64,000 bases of DNA from Margaritifera margaritifera (lineage: Eukaryota > Mollusca > Bivalvia > Unionida > Margaritiferidae), in the NCBI GenBank assembly GCA_029931535.1, contig JAQPZY010001665.1, positions 1,509,501-1,573,500 on the forward strand. The letters are read 5' to 3'. The position numbers and the translations under genes are program-made. The notes below the pieces were generated by a model. The model made no database searches and was not told the origin of the DNA. It worked only from the letters and a program-made list of their open reading frames with translations. This document shows positions 41,001 through 55,300 of this stretch, one piece after another (the stretch's first letter is position 1; the number at the start of each line of letters is the position of its first letter).

Positions 41001-44000
41001 GATACAAAATCATTAAATGCTTGTTTTAAATTAGGTGTTTCTACATCTTATGATAATGTTGTCACCCATCAGCTACCATTCAGCATAGTTCCCCCCCCCC
41101 TTGATGATTCCTCCCCCCTCTGGAGGTAGGTGTGGGGGACCTCCCCCTCTTAAGAAAATTTCTGGCAGCATCTCTGAAGACATGTGCTGACAAACTACTA
41201 GGTGTTGCTAAGACAGATTGATGTGCTGACAAACTACTAGGTGTTAATAAGACAGATATATGTCCTGACACACTACTAGGTGTTAATAAGACAGATAGAT
41301 GTGCTGACACACTATAGGTGTTGATAAGACATATATGTGCGGACAAACTACTAGATATTTGATCAGACAGATGTGCTGACAAACTATTAGCCATTGATAG
41401 ATGTGCTGACAAACTACTAGGTGTTGATAAGACAGATAGGTGTACTGACAAACTACTAGGTGTTGATACAACATGCACTGACACACTACTAGGTGTTGAT
41501 AAGACATGTAGATGTGCTGACAAACTACTAGGTGTTGATAAGACAGATAGGTGTGCTGACAAACTACTAGGTGTTTATAAGACAGATAAATGTGCAAACA
41601 AACTGCTAGGTGCTGATAAGACAGATAGATGTGCTTACAAACTACTAACCATTGATAAGACAGATAGATGTGCTTACAAACTACTAGCCATTGATAAGAG
41701 ATGTGCTGACAAACTACTAGCCATTGATAAGACAGATAGATGTGCTTACAAACTACTAGCCATTGATAAGACAGATAGATGTGCTGACAAACTACTAGCC
41801 ATTGATAAGACATATGGATGTCCTGACAAACTACTAGGTGTTGATAAGACAGATGTGCTGACGAACTACTAGGTGTTGATAAGACAGATATATGTACTGA
41901 CAAACTTCTAGGTGTTGATAAGACAGATAGATGTACTGACAAACTACTAGGTGTTGATAAGACAGATAGATGTGCTGACAAACTACTAGGTATTAATTAA
42001 GTTATTACTCTTATTCTCTTGATTTTTATTATAATTCTTGAATGTTCAGAAATTTTTTGAAATATCACTGGAGGAAATTAGGTTTGACATAAAAATCACA
42101 AGTCACGTCCACATATAATTTCATGGAGTAAAAAATAATATATTTGTTATTGGTCTATAAAATTCACTAGGAAACAGTACATTATTAATTCTTAATTGAC
42201 TTTTTATTTTTTTTTCTGAAGGTTTGGCAAGCAAAAATTAAGCCTAACTGCATTAAACATTGAATTGTTCATTTTTGATAGCTTAGTAGCTGCTCTTCAC
42301 AGGGGCTTTCTTTTAAGCAATATATATATATTTACAGTTTAACAATGTATGTCTTACTTAAATCCATTGTTAGAAAAATGTTATGTGTTGTCCAAATTCA
42401 AAAGTAGCTTTTCTTGTATATAAGCATAATTACAGCACAGTTTCTAAGGCAGATCATAGACAATTCTCAGCTGAATTTCTCACATACATATAAAAAATCA
42501 CAGTCTGGAAATACAAATTCACTCAATACACCATATCATACAAGAAATACATATTCACTGAATACACCATATCATACAAGAAATACATATTCACTGAATA
42601 CACCATATCATACAAGAAATACAAATTCACTGAATACACCATATCATACAAGAAATACATATTCGCTGAATACACCATATCATACAAGAAATACATATTC
42701 ACTGAATACACCATATCATACAAGAAATACATATTCACTGAATACACCATATCATACAAGAAATACAAATTCACTGAATACACCATATCATACAAGAAAT
42801 ACATATTCGCTGAATACACCATATCATACAAGAAATACATATTCACTGAATACACCATATCATACAAGAAATACATATTCACTGAATACACCATATCATA
42901 CAAGAAATACATATTCACTGAATACACCATATCATACAAGAAATACATATTCGCTGAATACACCATATCTTACAAGAAATACATATTCACTGAATACACC
43001 ATATCTTACAAGACATTTGCTTAAAGTATGTTATTCGATTATATTACATTAGAAGTACATACAAGCCTTGCAAATCTAGCCCTCCTGTGCATGTTTTAGC
43101 AACAGAAGTACTGAAAAGTTATGTTCACCAGGGTGGAAGTTAGATGAAAGTTGTCTTCCCTTGGATAGAGGGATTGGTGCCAAATCATATCAATCAATCA
43201 GTTACTACATACACTTTTCTTGAGGCCTCGTAAATACTGAATTAATTTGTGCCAATTTATGCACTGAATGATTCTGTGGAGTTTTCTTACACCAGGGCAG
43301 TATCCTCCAGTTATATTTTTGTCTATTTCTCACTCTGTCTTCATCAATAACAAATATTTTGGACTCCATTTGTCTGACTTTATCATACAATAACTGTCAG
43401 CATCATTTAAATTGCCAGCCCTATGGTCCATAGTACTTAAATTAAACTCATTATTTTGACCTTTCTTATGAATTGTTTCAAGCATTTGTCTGTTATTACA
43501 CATCGTAAAGTCTTTTGTCTGTTATTACACATCGTAAAGTCTTTTGTCTGTTATTACACATCGTAAAGTCTTTTGTCTGTTATTACACATCGTAAAGTCT
43601 TTTGTCTGTTATTACACATCGTAAAGTCTTTTGTCTGTTATTACACATCGTAAAGTCTTTTGTCTGTTATTACACATTGTAAAGTAATGCATGTAATTTT
43701 CCTATGTATTGTAGTTATCTTTAGCATCCTCTTCACAGTTCAACACAATGCTTGGCTGATTTTAAATACCATTGTTCCAATGTCTGTATTACACATGTCT
43801 ATTAATAGCATGGAGTGTAAATGTTTCTTGCTGACTGATGAGTGGCCACATCTAGCATAGAGAGGTCTTTCATTTTTAAAGGGGCTGGCAGTTTTTATGT
43901 GAAAAGATTATCAATGAATATACCTGTTAGAGTATGTTTCAACAAATGTGTCTGATAAATAACTTTAATGAATAAAGATAAAAGTTGAAGTTGTTTATTT

Positions 44001-46272
44001 TTCTTATTGACACAGCAGCAGCAGGCATGTAGTGTAAAAAGTTGAAGTTGTTTATTTTTCTTATTGGCACAGCAGCAGCAGGCATGTAGTGTCAATGGCA
44101 CTATGTTGTATGCATTAAAACTGCATAGAAAAGCAGATACATTACCACCAAATACTGAAAACTACATGTCCACCATTGTAAAAAGTCACCATGTGCAGTT
44201 GGTAAAATGCTTATAATAACTAAGTAATCAGTGAAAGTGTCTCATTGCTAAGTTGCAGAAAGTCACTTAGTAAGCACTTGATTATGGCAGTTGATCTAGT
44301 TGATTCAAGTGTTTATCAGATTGAGCTTCATTAATATCAGTCAGTGTTACAGTTTTTTTTGTATGCACTCGCAGCAGATTGTGATTTTCATGTGCTCAGT
44401 CATATTTAAGCGGGGAGGAATTAAACAAAATGGAATATTCTAAAGGCTCTGATGTGGGTGAATAAAGAACCATTTGAGCCTCTGTCTTGAGCATCCTTGA
44501 CTCCCCCTTGTAAAAAACCTGCTTCATAATTGTTCTATCTACAGCAGGCAGGATCATTAAGACACATGCCTTATCAGTCTATCTGAATTATCTGCAGTTT
44601 TGCCATGATGGTTAAGTTTCACTTATGATGGCTCCCACTTATGGGAATCAGTCCATTGTCATAAAAACCTCAATCTTGGACTGTTCAGCACAATGGCATC
44701 TACACTACCCAGTAAGAGCCAAATCAGAACAGGGAGATCTTGCTTATTCTTATCACACAGAGAAGGTAGGGACAATATTTCAACGTCAGAATCCATTACA
44801 TCCCGTATGGCTCTGTTTAACCTGGAGGGACCAATATCAGCAGTGCAACAGGCTTCCTTCCCAGGTCATTCAGCAGCTTCTTTGTGACACATGTTACTCT
44901 ACTTCCACTGGATTTGCATAAGTGAAAATCTTTCTCCAAAATGTCCATGCATAAACCATGTGCTAACCGATCTCACTAGCCCAGATCTCACATTAGCCTG
45001 GATCTCACTAGCCCGGGATCTCACATGAGACCTGAAGTTGCTTCATGTGCATTAGGAGACTGGAGACAGGGTAAGAGGGTGTCACTCTCTCTGTTACATC
45101 TACTCTCTTATGCATTATAATGATTAGGTAGTGTATTTGAAGAGGAAACCAATATTTTGAGTATGATATGTTTCTTTCATAATAGTAACCCAATCATAAT
45201 ATGGACACACCTTTTCAAGCCCTCCACTCAGTTATATCCTTGTAGAGTGTGCACATCTGCTCCAGTAGCAACTGACAGAATTGATGGGATTTTACACCAA
45301 GGGGAAACCACTCTTTTCTGACTTCCACCTAGGCTAGCACATGACATTTTAGCACTTCTGTCGCTAAAATAAGCCTTAGAGGACTGTATTTGCAAGGTTG
45401 TGGATGCACTTCTATGGTATTATGATCAAGTAAGTATTATTGAAGAAACATTTGACTCCAAAAGTTTGTTCTGTAGTGCTGGAGTGTTGGTTTGGATGAC
45501 TCCAGTGTTATAGCTCCCATCTTGAGTTCATAAAGGTCACGGGTTCAGGCCCCAGTCTGATTGTGCATATTTCTCTTGTTACACTATTCATTCAAGCCCC
45601 AATCTGATTGAGCGTATTTCTCCTGATACACTGTTGGTGTAAGCCCCAGTCCAATTGTGCATATTTCTCCTGTTACACTATTGGTTTAAGCCCCAGTCCG
45701 ATTGTGCATATTTCTCATGTTACACCATTGGTTTAAGCCCCAGTCTGATTGCGCATTCTTGATACACTATTCATTTAAGCCTCAGTGTGATTGAGCATAT
45801 TTCTCCTGTTACACTATTGGTTTAAGTCCTAGTCTGAAGCCCCAGTGTGATTGTGCATATTTCTTCTGCTACACTATTGGTTTAAGCTCCAGTCTGATTG
45901 AGCGTATTTCTCCTGATACACTGTTTGTGTAAGCCCCAGTCCAATTGTGCATATTTTTTCTGTTACACTATTGGTTTTAGCTACAGTCTGATTGTGATTA
46001 TTTCTCCTGTTACACTATTTTGCATTCTAAGACCAGTATTTGAAAGATAATTCATGATTTATACATCTGTGTTTGTCATTGCATCCTTTCGGCTCCACTC
46101 ATACTGTCATCTCCGTCATCTATTACTAAAATGTTTCAACGATTTCCTTTCCAACTCTGTTTATTTCATTTACCAAATTAACTTAAGGCAACAGTACTGA
46201 CAAATTAATGTAATGTCTAAGTGTGGTATTTTTTGTCCAGGTCTGCACAATTTACAATAGATTTCTTTTTTC

Positions 46273-46318
<46 letters not shown>

Positions 46319-49300
46319 CCTATATATATTGCCTTTCCACATAATTGATAACAAGAAAAAACAAATTGATTTTATGTTCTTATTTTCAGACATTCAAATG
46401 TGTATGCAGATGTAATCAGTTATCAGCAGGATTCAAGCTCCTCATTTTACCAGGTGAGATGAAGTTGATCAAGGATCCATTTTAAACACTATTGGAATGG
46501 GTACTAAACCTAAGACTAGCCAATCTTAAAAACTAAAAGTGCTCTCCACCAAAAATTTCTTTTTGAGGTTTTGGTCATTTAAAGTTTCTTATGGTCAGTT
46601 GCAAGAGAAATCTTTATGCCAAGACTGACCAAGTTGTGTCAAATACAGTCAACTCTTGCTACAATGATCAGGTTCATTTTTGAACCATTTTGTCATTATC
46701 ATAGTACCAAATCTGATGTTGTAAAGATAATGCTTTAAATTGGAAGAGTTATTGTCCTTGTCTAGTCGTTGTCAAACCAGGATTTATCAGAGAAAAGAAG
46801 GGTCATAAAATGTAAATCTGTACTTCATATCTAATATTATCACAATCATTTTAAAAAAATGTCATGCATATTTTTCTGCATTTAATACTAACTTACTTGA
46901 CATAAAATGTTTACATACCATCCTCAGATATATTCCCAGTGAAATTAAAATACCAAGAAATGAAAATTTTGCTGTATAGAACAAGATGTAATGGAATATG
47001 TATATTTCTTACTGGGAAATTGCTGTCCATTGGAAGCTGAATATAGTCTTATTACCGTTAAAGGTGTTTGTTCAATTTATTTTTCTTTTTGAACCCCAAT
47101 ATTATTCTTTTAAGATGAATGTCGTTATGACAAGCGTGAACTATTCGATTTGTTGATGTTCAAGTTGTCAAGATTCTACTGTTTATATTTTGCAAATTAA
47201 ATTAGTAGGTTTAAGGATGACTGCTTTTGTAAAATCAACACTCACTGCGCAGCTCAAAATATTGAAGTCAGTACATTCTGACGTTGTTGATATGATGTCA
47301 CTTGCTACCTATGTGTATCGTAACACTGAACTCCTAGAGATTGGAAATAAAATGACATGGTTGTGATGTCTTTCATTAATTAAATAATGAACAAGATATA
47401 TGTTTATACAGTTTTAAAAATTGCAAAAATAAACAGTCCTATGAGAGAAAATGATAAAGAAAATGGAAAGTAAACAAGACTAGTTGGCAGTTTATGACCT
47501 GCCATAAATCAGTTGCACAAACTTTCTGTTGTGAAAAATAAACCTGATCTCTATAATTTTGTCATACTGAAAAATTAACTCACTGTCATACATTTTTTGG
47601 TGCATTTGATAAGAGGAGTCTTTGATTACATTATTTATGGTTCTGTATGATCCCTATTTCATTTCTGCACAATAATTCAAGTTCTTCGTCATCTACCAAA
47701 CATGCAGGTAGCTAGCATTTGGGATAGGGAAGATATCTATCAATATCATGCTTTAAAGATCAAAGATTAAGGTCACAGGGTCTGAAGGAAGAAAACTTTT
47801 CCTAAACAATAACTTGATTTGTATAACAGATACCTTTATCAAACTTGGTAAATGGCCTGCATTTGAGATAAGAAAGACACTTACTGACTTGAGAGTTTAA
47901 TGGTCAAAGGTCAACATTACACCTGACTCAAAGAAGACAATTGGTTTCTGCATGATATTTTGAGTTCTTTATCAACTACTTTAACCAAATTTTGTGATGT
48001 CTTGTGTTTGAGACAATGAAAGCAGGAAGTCATTTTGAGGTCAAAAGGTCAGAGATGAAGGTCATATGGAGTGGAAGAAGGAAAATAATTTCCACAAAAC
48101 TATTTCAAATTCTGTACCACTTTCCTTTTCTTACCTTTGTAAATGGCTTGCATTTGGACAAGGAAGACATCTGTTGATTTTGGGTTTGAAAGGTCAAAGG
48201 TCAAGGTAAGAGATACATCAATAAGGAAAGTGGTTTCAACAAACTCAAGTCTTATGCCACAGACCAAAACCAAACTTTGAGAATGGCTTGCATATCAGAC
48301 AAGAAATGCATCTATGAATTCGGGGGTCAATAGGTCAAATGTCAATGTCACCAAAATTGAAAGAAAAGAAATGGCTGCTGCAAATTAATTTGGCTTTGAA
48401 TGTACCATTTATGGCACTCCCATTAAATGCTCCATCAGCTGTTATTTTATAGACATTAGCTGACAGGTTACACTTTTCCATACTATCCACTGTAATAACC
48501 CTTACTTTGGGATAGATATTCAGCTCCTTCAGCTGTTATTTTATAGACATTTTAGGACAGGTTACACTTTTCCATACTGTCTACTATATTGACCCTTACT
48601 TTGGGATAGATATTCAGCTCCTTCAACTGTTATTTATAGACATTACCTGACAGTTACACTTTTCCATACTGTCCAATGTAATGACCCTTACTTGGGGATA
48701 TATATTCAGCTCCTTCAACTGTTTTTGTAAAGACAATTGCTGACAGGTTACACTCTCCCATACTGTCTACTGTAATGACCCTTACTTTGGGATAGATATT
48801 CAGCTCCTTCAACTGTTTTTTTATAGACATTAGCTGACAGATTACACTTTTCCATACTGTCCAATGTATTTACCCTTACTTGGGCATATATATTCAGCTC
48901 CTAAAACTGTTATTTGATAGACATTAGCTGACAGGTTACACTTTTCTATACTGTCCAATGTAATGACCCTTACTTAGGGATAGATATTCAGCTCCTTCAA
49001 CTGATATTTGAGAGACATTAGCTGACAGGTTACACTTTTCCATACTGTTCAATGTAATGACCCTTACTTAGGGATAGATATTCAGCTCCTTCAACTGTTA
49101 TTTTATAGACATTAGCTGACAGGTTACACCTTTCCATACTGTTCAATGTAATGACCCTTACTTAGGGATAGATATTCAGCTCCTTCAGCTGTTATTTTAT
49201 AGACATTAGCTGACAGGTTACACTTTTCTATACTGTCCAATGTAATGACCCTTACTTAGGGATAGATATTCAGCTCCTTCAACTGTTATTTTATAGACAT

Positions 49301-52300
49301 TAGCTGACAGGTTACACCTTTCCATACTGTTCAATGTAATGACCCTTACTTAGGGATAGATATTCAGCTCCTTCAACTGTTATTTTATAGACATTAGCTG
49401 ACAGGTTACACCTTTCCATACTGTCCAATGTAATGACCCTTACTTAGGGATATATATTCAGCTCCTTCAGCTGATATTTTAGAGACATTAGCTGACAGGT
49501 TACACTTTTCCATACTGTCCAATCTAATTACCCTTACTTAGGGAAATATATTCAGCTCCTTCAGCTGTTATTGTATAGACATTAGCTGACAGGTTACACT
49601 TTTCCATACTGTCCAATGTAATGACCCTTACTTAGGGATAGATATTCAGCTCCTTCAGCTGTTATTTTATAGACATTAGCTGACAGGTTACACTTTTCCA
49701 TACTGTCCAATGTAATGACCCTTACTTAGGGATAGATATTCAGCTCCTTCAGCTGTTATTTTATAGACATTAGCTGACAGGTTACACTTTTCCATACTGT
49801 CCAATGTAATGACCCTTACTTAGGGATAGATATTCAGCTCCTTCAGCTGTTATTTTATAGACATTAGCTGACAGGTTACACTTTTCCATACTGTCCAATG
49901 TAATGACCCTTACTTAGGGATAGATATTCAGCTCCTTCAGCTGTTATTTTATAGACATTAGCTGACAGGTTACACCTTTCCATACTGTCCAATGTAATGA
50001 CCCTTACTTAGGGATATATATTCAGCTCCTTCAGCTGATATTTTATAGACATTAGCTGACAGGTTACACTTTTCCATACTGTCCAATGTAATGACCCTTA
50101 CTTAGGGATATATATATTCAGCTCCTTCAACTGATATTTTAGAGATATTAGCTGACAGGTTACACTTTTCCATACTGTACAATGTAATGACCCTTACTTA
50201 GGGATATATATTCAGCTAAGTGTTGCACAAGTACATGCACACCAACCTATACATTTTTTAGTGATCTTTGGATTGCTTGGACCCTTTAAGTGATCTTTGG
50301 ATTACTTGGACCCTTTAAGTGATCTTTGGATTGCTTGGACCTTTGTTATATAAAAATATTATTTTTTCAAATAGTTAGATATTTCAACATTTCACAAGCA
50401 ATCAGCCTTAAAAAGTGATCAATTTTTTAAATATTTTTTTGCACCTTTTACAAATCATTTCATTTGCAAAGAGTTTAAAATTAGTCATTTTTGGTGAATT
50501 GCCGCATTATACAGGTGCACTTTATGCAGGTATGTACCTCCTGAAGGTGGGATCAAGATTATATTTCATACTGTGGCTCTTTAACACGCAGGAATAACTA
50601 TTGGTCAAGTATCATTTAGGTCTTTATTTGGCATGCAACTCAAAATCAAACTCAGAATTGGAATACTAGTTGGTCTTTTTCTTCTGAGTAAAGTTAGTAT
50701 CTATAATTTTAGTATTCCAGTTAAACTGGGCTAGATCACTGTTTTGGTAAGTGAAAACATTTGGTTTACTCTGCTTTTATCCTTTCTCTTATTCTAAAAT
50801 TCTCCAATTGTGTTATCATAGAATTTCCTAAAGTTAATCTTGGTCAATCTTGGGAGCAAATTACGACATGTTTTGCAATCATTGTTTGGTCATATAACAA
50901 TAAAAGCAGTTTAGGAGGATTTTCTTTACCATCAGAATCAATGGCCTTATAGGATAAGAACCAAGTCAGTCCTACTCATTAAATGAACAAATTCACCAAA
51001 AAACTGTTTCTGTTTGGTTGAATGACCGTGATGACGTAAAAGAAAACTGTTTCTGTTTGGTTGAATGACCGTGATGACGTAAAAGAAAACTTATGGATAT
51101 TGACACTCAGGACTTTTCTAACTTGTGGTCCTCATCTGAAATCATAAAATTGCATGGCATAACTTGTGTCTTGGTCTTGTTTGAAAATTCTGAAATTGCA
51201 TGGCATAACTTGTGTCTTGGTTTTGTTTGAAAATTCTGAAATTGCATGGCATAACTTGTGTCTTGGTATTCTAAAATTCTTAAATTGCATGGCATAACCT
51301 GTGTCTTGGTCATCTAAAATTCTGAAATTGCATGGCATAGCTTGTGTCTTGGTCTTCTAAAATTCAGAAATTGCATAGCATAACTTGTATCCTGGTCCAC
51401 TTCTAAAAATGATGAAATCACATGGCATAACTTGTGTCTTTGTTCTTTTCTAAAATTATGAAATTGTATGCCATAATATGTCTTATTTAACAGAATTTAT
51501 CAATTGCAGAACATCCTAGATCAGATAATGGACAAATGGAATGACATAGAGCCGGATGTGTGGTGTAAGATTAATTACATGGAATATGACAAGGTCATAG
51601 GCAAGTTCTACATTTTTGATCGACAAGTCACCATTAATGGAAGTTATGATGACTTTGATGGAAAGACGTAAGAATTATTTATGTATTAATATTATCAGAG
51701 GCAAATATTGATGGAATTACGCATTGTGTATTGACTTGAAAAAACACTATGTGCTATTCTACATTTTTGATCGACAAGTCACCATTAATGGAAGTTATGA
51801 TGACTTTGATGGAAAGACGTAAGAATTATTTATGTATTAATATTATCAGAGGCAAATATTGATGGAATTACGCATTGTGTATTGACTTGAAAAAACACTA
51901 TGTGCTATAAAAATCACAGTAGTATTCTTTCAGATTTAAGAAATGTTGTACTTTTCTTTATTAAGAGTACTAGAATGGTTCCCAGTTGTTCACTCTTTAA
52001 ACTGTGCATTTTCTTATCATCTGTTCCATAATCTCTGCCTATGAAAATATCCCAATGTTGTCAAACAGATCATAAGCAATAGAGCATAAAACCTAAAGGG
52101 GAAAGTTTAAGAAATTTAACGAAACATTAACCAGGAGTGAGCAATCTGTATACTTATTAAGCTTCATTCATTCCTATTTAATCAGGTTTGGCTTTCATAA
52201 AACTTTTCAGCCTAAAAAAGCATTAAAATAAAAATGTGGTCCTTGCACTGAAATTTTACATAGTTCTATTTCTAGCTGATTTCTTGCTAAGACACTTAAA

Positions 52301-55300
52301 GATAATTATATTTTGAAAATTTAAATTTTGTTCAATAATCTTATTATTGTTTCATAATAATGAGAATGTCAAACTTTAGCTGAGTTGGTACTTGAAGTTG
52401 AGACGTTGGATGAAAGCAGGTCAGGATGTGAATGGGACAAAATATTGAAAAAAAACTGAACAGTGGGTCCTGTATATTAAGGACTCTTTTAAACTTTTGT
52501 ATTTGCTTTTATGTAGCTTATAAAGAACTTTGGAATCTTTTTATCTTTTATCTTGTAAGAGAAAACATTTACTTACATTTGATATATTTGCCTTTTATCT
52601 TGGAGAACTACTTATTTATGTTCATTTGGAAGGGTTTATCATCCGAAAGATTTTGTGCAGTTTTTCCCATTATATTTTTTAAACTAAGCTTTTAATTTGC
52701 ACTATATAGCCAGAATTGTGCTGACACACCATTAAACCCTATACATACTGTACTATACTGAACAGTGGGATGTAATGTTTAGTGTCATTTTTTTATATAA
52801 ACACTGTAAGAAAGCCTAATATTTTGGCATTGAAATGCAGGCAGACTAAGAAGGTTGCACAAGTCTATTGTGTACTAAGATGATATATACTATGATGAAT
52901 AATAAAATTAGTCATTAAGCTGTTTCAGTGGTATACTTTGCAATCATAAACATGTGGACAAAGGTCAGCAAAGAGTCACAATATAATAGTAGACTGTAGC
53001 AACTAATATAGTTCATAATTAAATGTAATAATGTTGTAGAGATGTGCAGATTAGAATGAGTTTTACATTCTTGTATCCTGGGATTTTCAGCATCGGGGAA
53101 GGGGAGTGGCTGATGAATTTAGACAGGGCTGGATTCAACACTGCTTTGGTGCTGTATTTTAGTTGTAAAGCAACTAATTTAGTTCATAATTAAAAGTAAT
53201 ACAATTGAAAGTAATAAAGTTGTACAGATGTGCAGGATAGAACAGGTTTTACATTCTTGCATCCTGAGATTTTGGCATATGGGAAGGGAGTGGTTCACAA
53301 ATTTAGACAGAGCTGGATTCAGCACTGCTTTGGTGCTGTATTTTAGCTTGTAATTTATTTTTGTTTTGAAGAATTGGACTTGGAGTTTTACGCAATCAAC
53401 ACAGAGATGAGAAAACAGAGAATATCAGAAATTACATTGGCAAGGTCAGTATTCTTGTGAAAAGATGATTCCTTATGTAGGCAGACATTTTTCTTGGTTT
53501 TGGATAGTGGTGAAACAAAGTTATTAGTCAGTCAACTTTCAGTGATTAAAAAGCAGATTGTTGAGTACAAAAGTACCAGTCAACCAATTGTTTCACTCCA
53601 TGGCTTTAAGTATCTTTTACTTGTAAATATATTTGCTTGCACATATAAAGATAGGAGTCTTGATGGTTTAGTGGTTTAGTTCTTTACTTCCAGTTGTCTT
53701 GGCACTAAATAATCTACTTGTGTTCCTGTACCTTAAAACACGAAACAATACTTTACATAGGTTTGATGTATATTATATTTAATCAAGTGACATAAAATGA
53801 TTGTGATTTCAGCTTTACATATTCAGTCTTGAAAACTTTCCAACTGATCATGTTTAATGGTTTATAGATAGTTCACATCAGAGAACAATGATACATATAT
53901 CTCTACTTTTTTTCTTTACTATAAAGTTTGAAATTACTATGATATATAGCTCTGGAATTATCAGTCTGCTTAAAATCTGATTCGATTATTGTTATGTTTT
54001 ATTAAAATGGAATGCATATGAAAGCTTTATGTCATCCAGAAGTAAATGGGCCATTAGTCATTGTGATGCAAAGCTGGGCAACATGTGGTGTGGTTAGACC
54101 CAGATTTTAGAACATAACTATTTAAGTTCTAGGGATAGAAGGGTTGCTATCATAATCAAATTCAATACTCCCTGTTTTTGCTGTGCATTAGTACAAAACC
54201 ATTGCTATCAACATAATTTCTAACTTGTTTAGGGATTTTTTAATTTAGTTTTTGCTCTGTCTATTAGACATTGACTGAAATGTTTCTTGAAAATCCTTGT
54301 TGCCCATAAAATTGAATGGTCTGTTCCCAAACTTGGCTGAGACAGGGAACTTATTCCCTGGTAGTGGTTACATTGAACCATTTACAGAAGCACTAAGGAA
54401 GTTCAACACCTGTTGCAATGTACATCTTAAGTACAAAATAAACCATTTACAGAAGCACTAAGGAAGTTCAACACCTCTTGCAATGTACATCTTAAGTATA
54501 AAATAAACCATTTACAGAAGCACTAAGGAAGTTCAACACCTCTTGCAATGTACATCTTAAGTATAAAATAAACCATTTACAGAAGCACTAAGGAAGTTCA
54601 ACACCTGTTGCAATGTACATCTTAAGTATAAAATAAACCATTTACAGAAGCACTAAGGAAGTTCAACACCTGTTGCAATGTACATCTTAAGTATAAAATA
54701 AACCATTTACAGAAGCACTAAGGAAGTTCAACACCTGTTGCAATGTACATCTTAAGTATAAAATAAACCATTTACAGAAGCACTAAGGAAGTTCAACACC
54801 TGTTGCAATGTACATCTTAAGTATAAAGCGAGGTCAATACCTATGCATGAGTTTCTGCTAAAACAGTTATTCATAAAGTCTGGATATGGGAAAGAAACTC
54901 CCTCTATCCAATTTGGGTGGTTTTAGGTCAGTCAGAGGTCAGTTCTTTCTGACATACCTTGCATATATGACCATTTCCAAAGGCCATGTCGACAGTGTAT
55001 CTAGTACCAAAGGCCATGTCGACAGTGTATCTAGTACCAAAGGCCATGTCGACAGTGTATCTAGTACCAAAGGCCATGTCGACAGTGTATCTAGTACCAA
55101 AGGCCATGTCGACAGTGTATCTAGTACAATCAACGCGCATGTAAATACAAGGTATTGGCCATCTAGACTGTGGTTCTCCATTACAAAGTTTGAAGCATTA
55201 CAGTTATGAAATACAGAGAAATAGAAAAAAGTATTGACAGTCTCCACAGACACTGTACTCTTTCATAAATGAATTTATTTTGCATTGAAATGACTGATAT

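Noticed and set aside
41283..41981. 232-residue open frame on the minus strand
   Set aside because: It lies wholly in the 39-bp minisatellite (period divisible by 3) and reads as a repeated [17 protein letters not shown] string; no splice or start context.
42414..43052. 212-residue + frame and 147-residue - frame
   Set aside because: Both come from the 36-bp array. Two long frames on opposite strands over the same bases are explained by the period, not by coding.
43478..43685. CRISPR-like 29-bp repeats
   Set aside because: The repeats are contiguous, with no spacers, in an animal intron; it is a minisatellite.
48000..48350. AGGTCA hexamers as nuclear-receptor sites
   Set aside because: They recur once per degenerate repeat unit and so are explained by the repeat.
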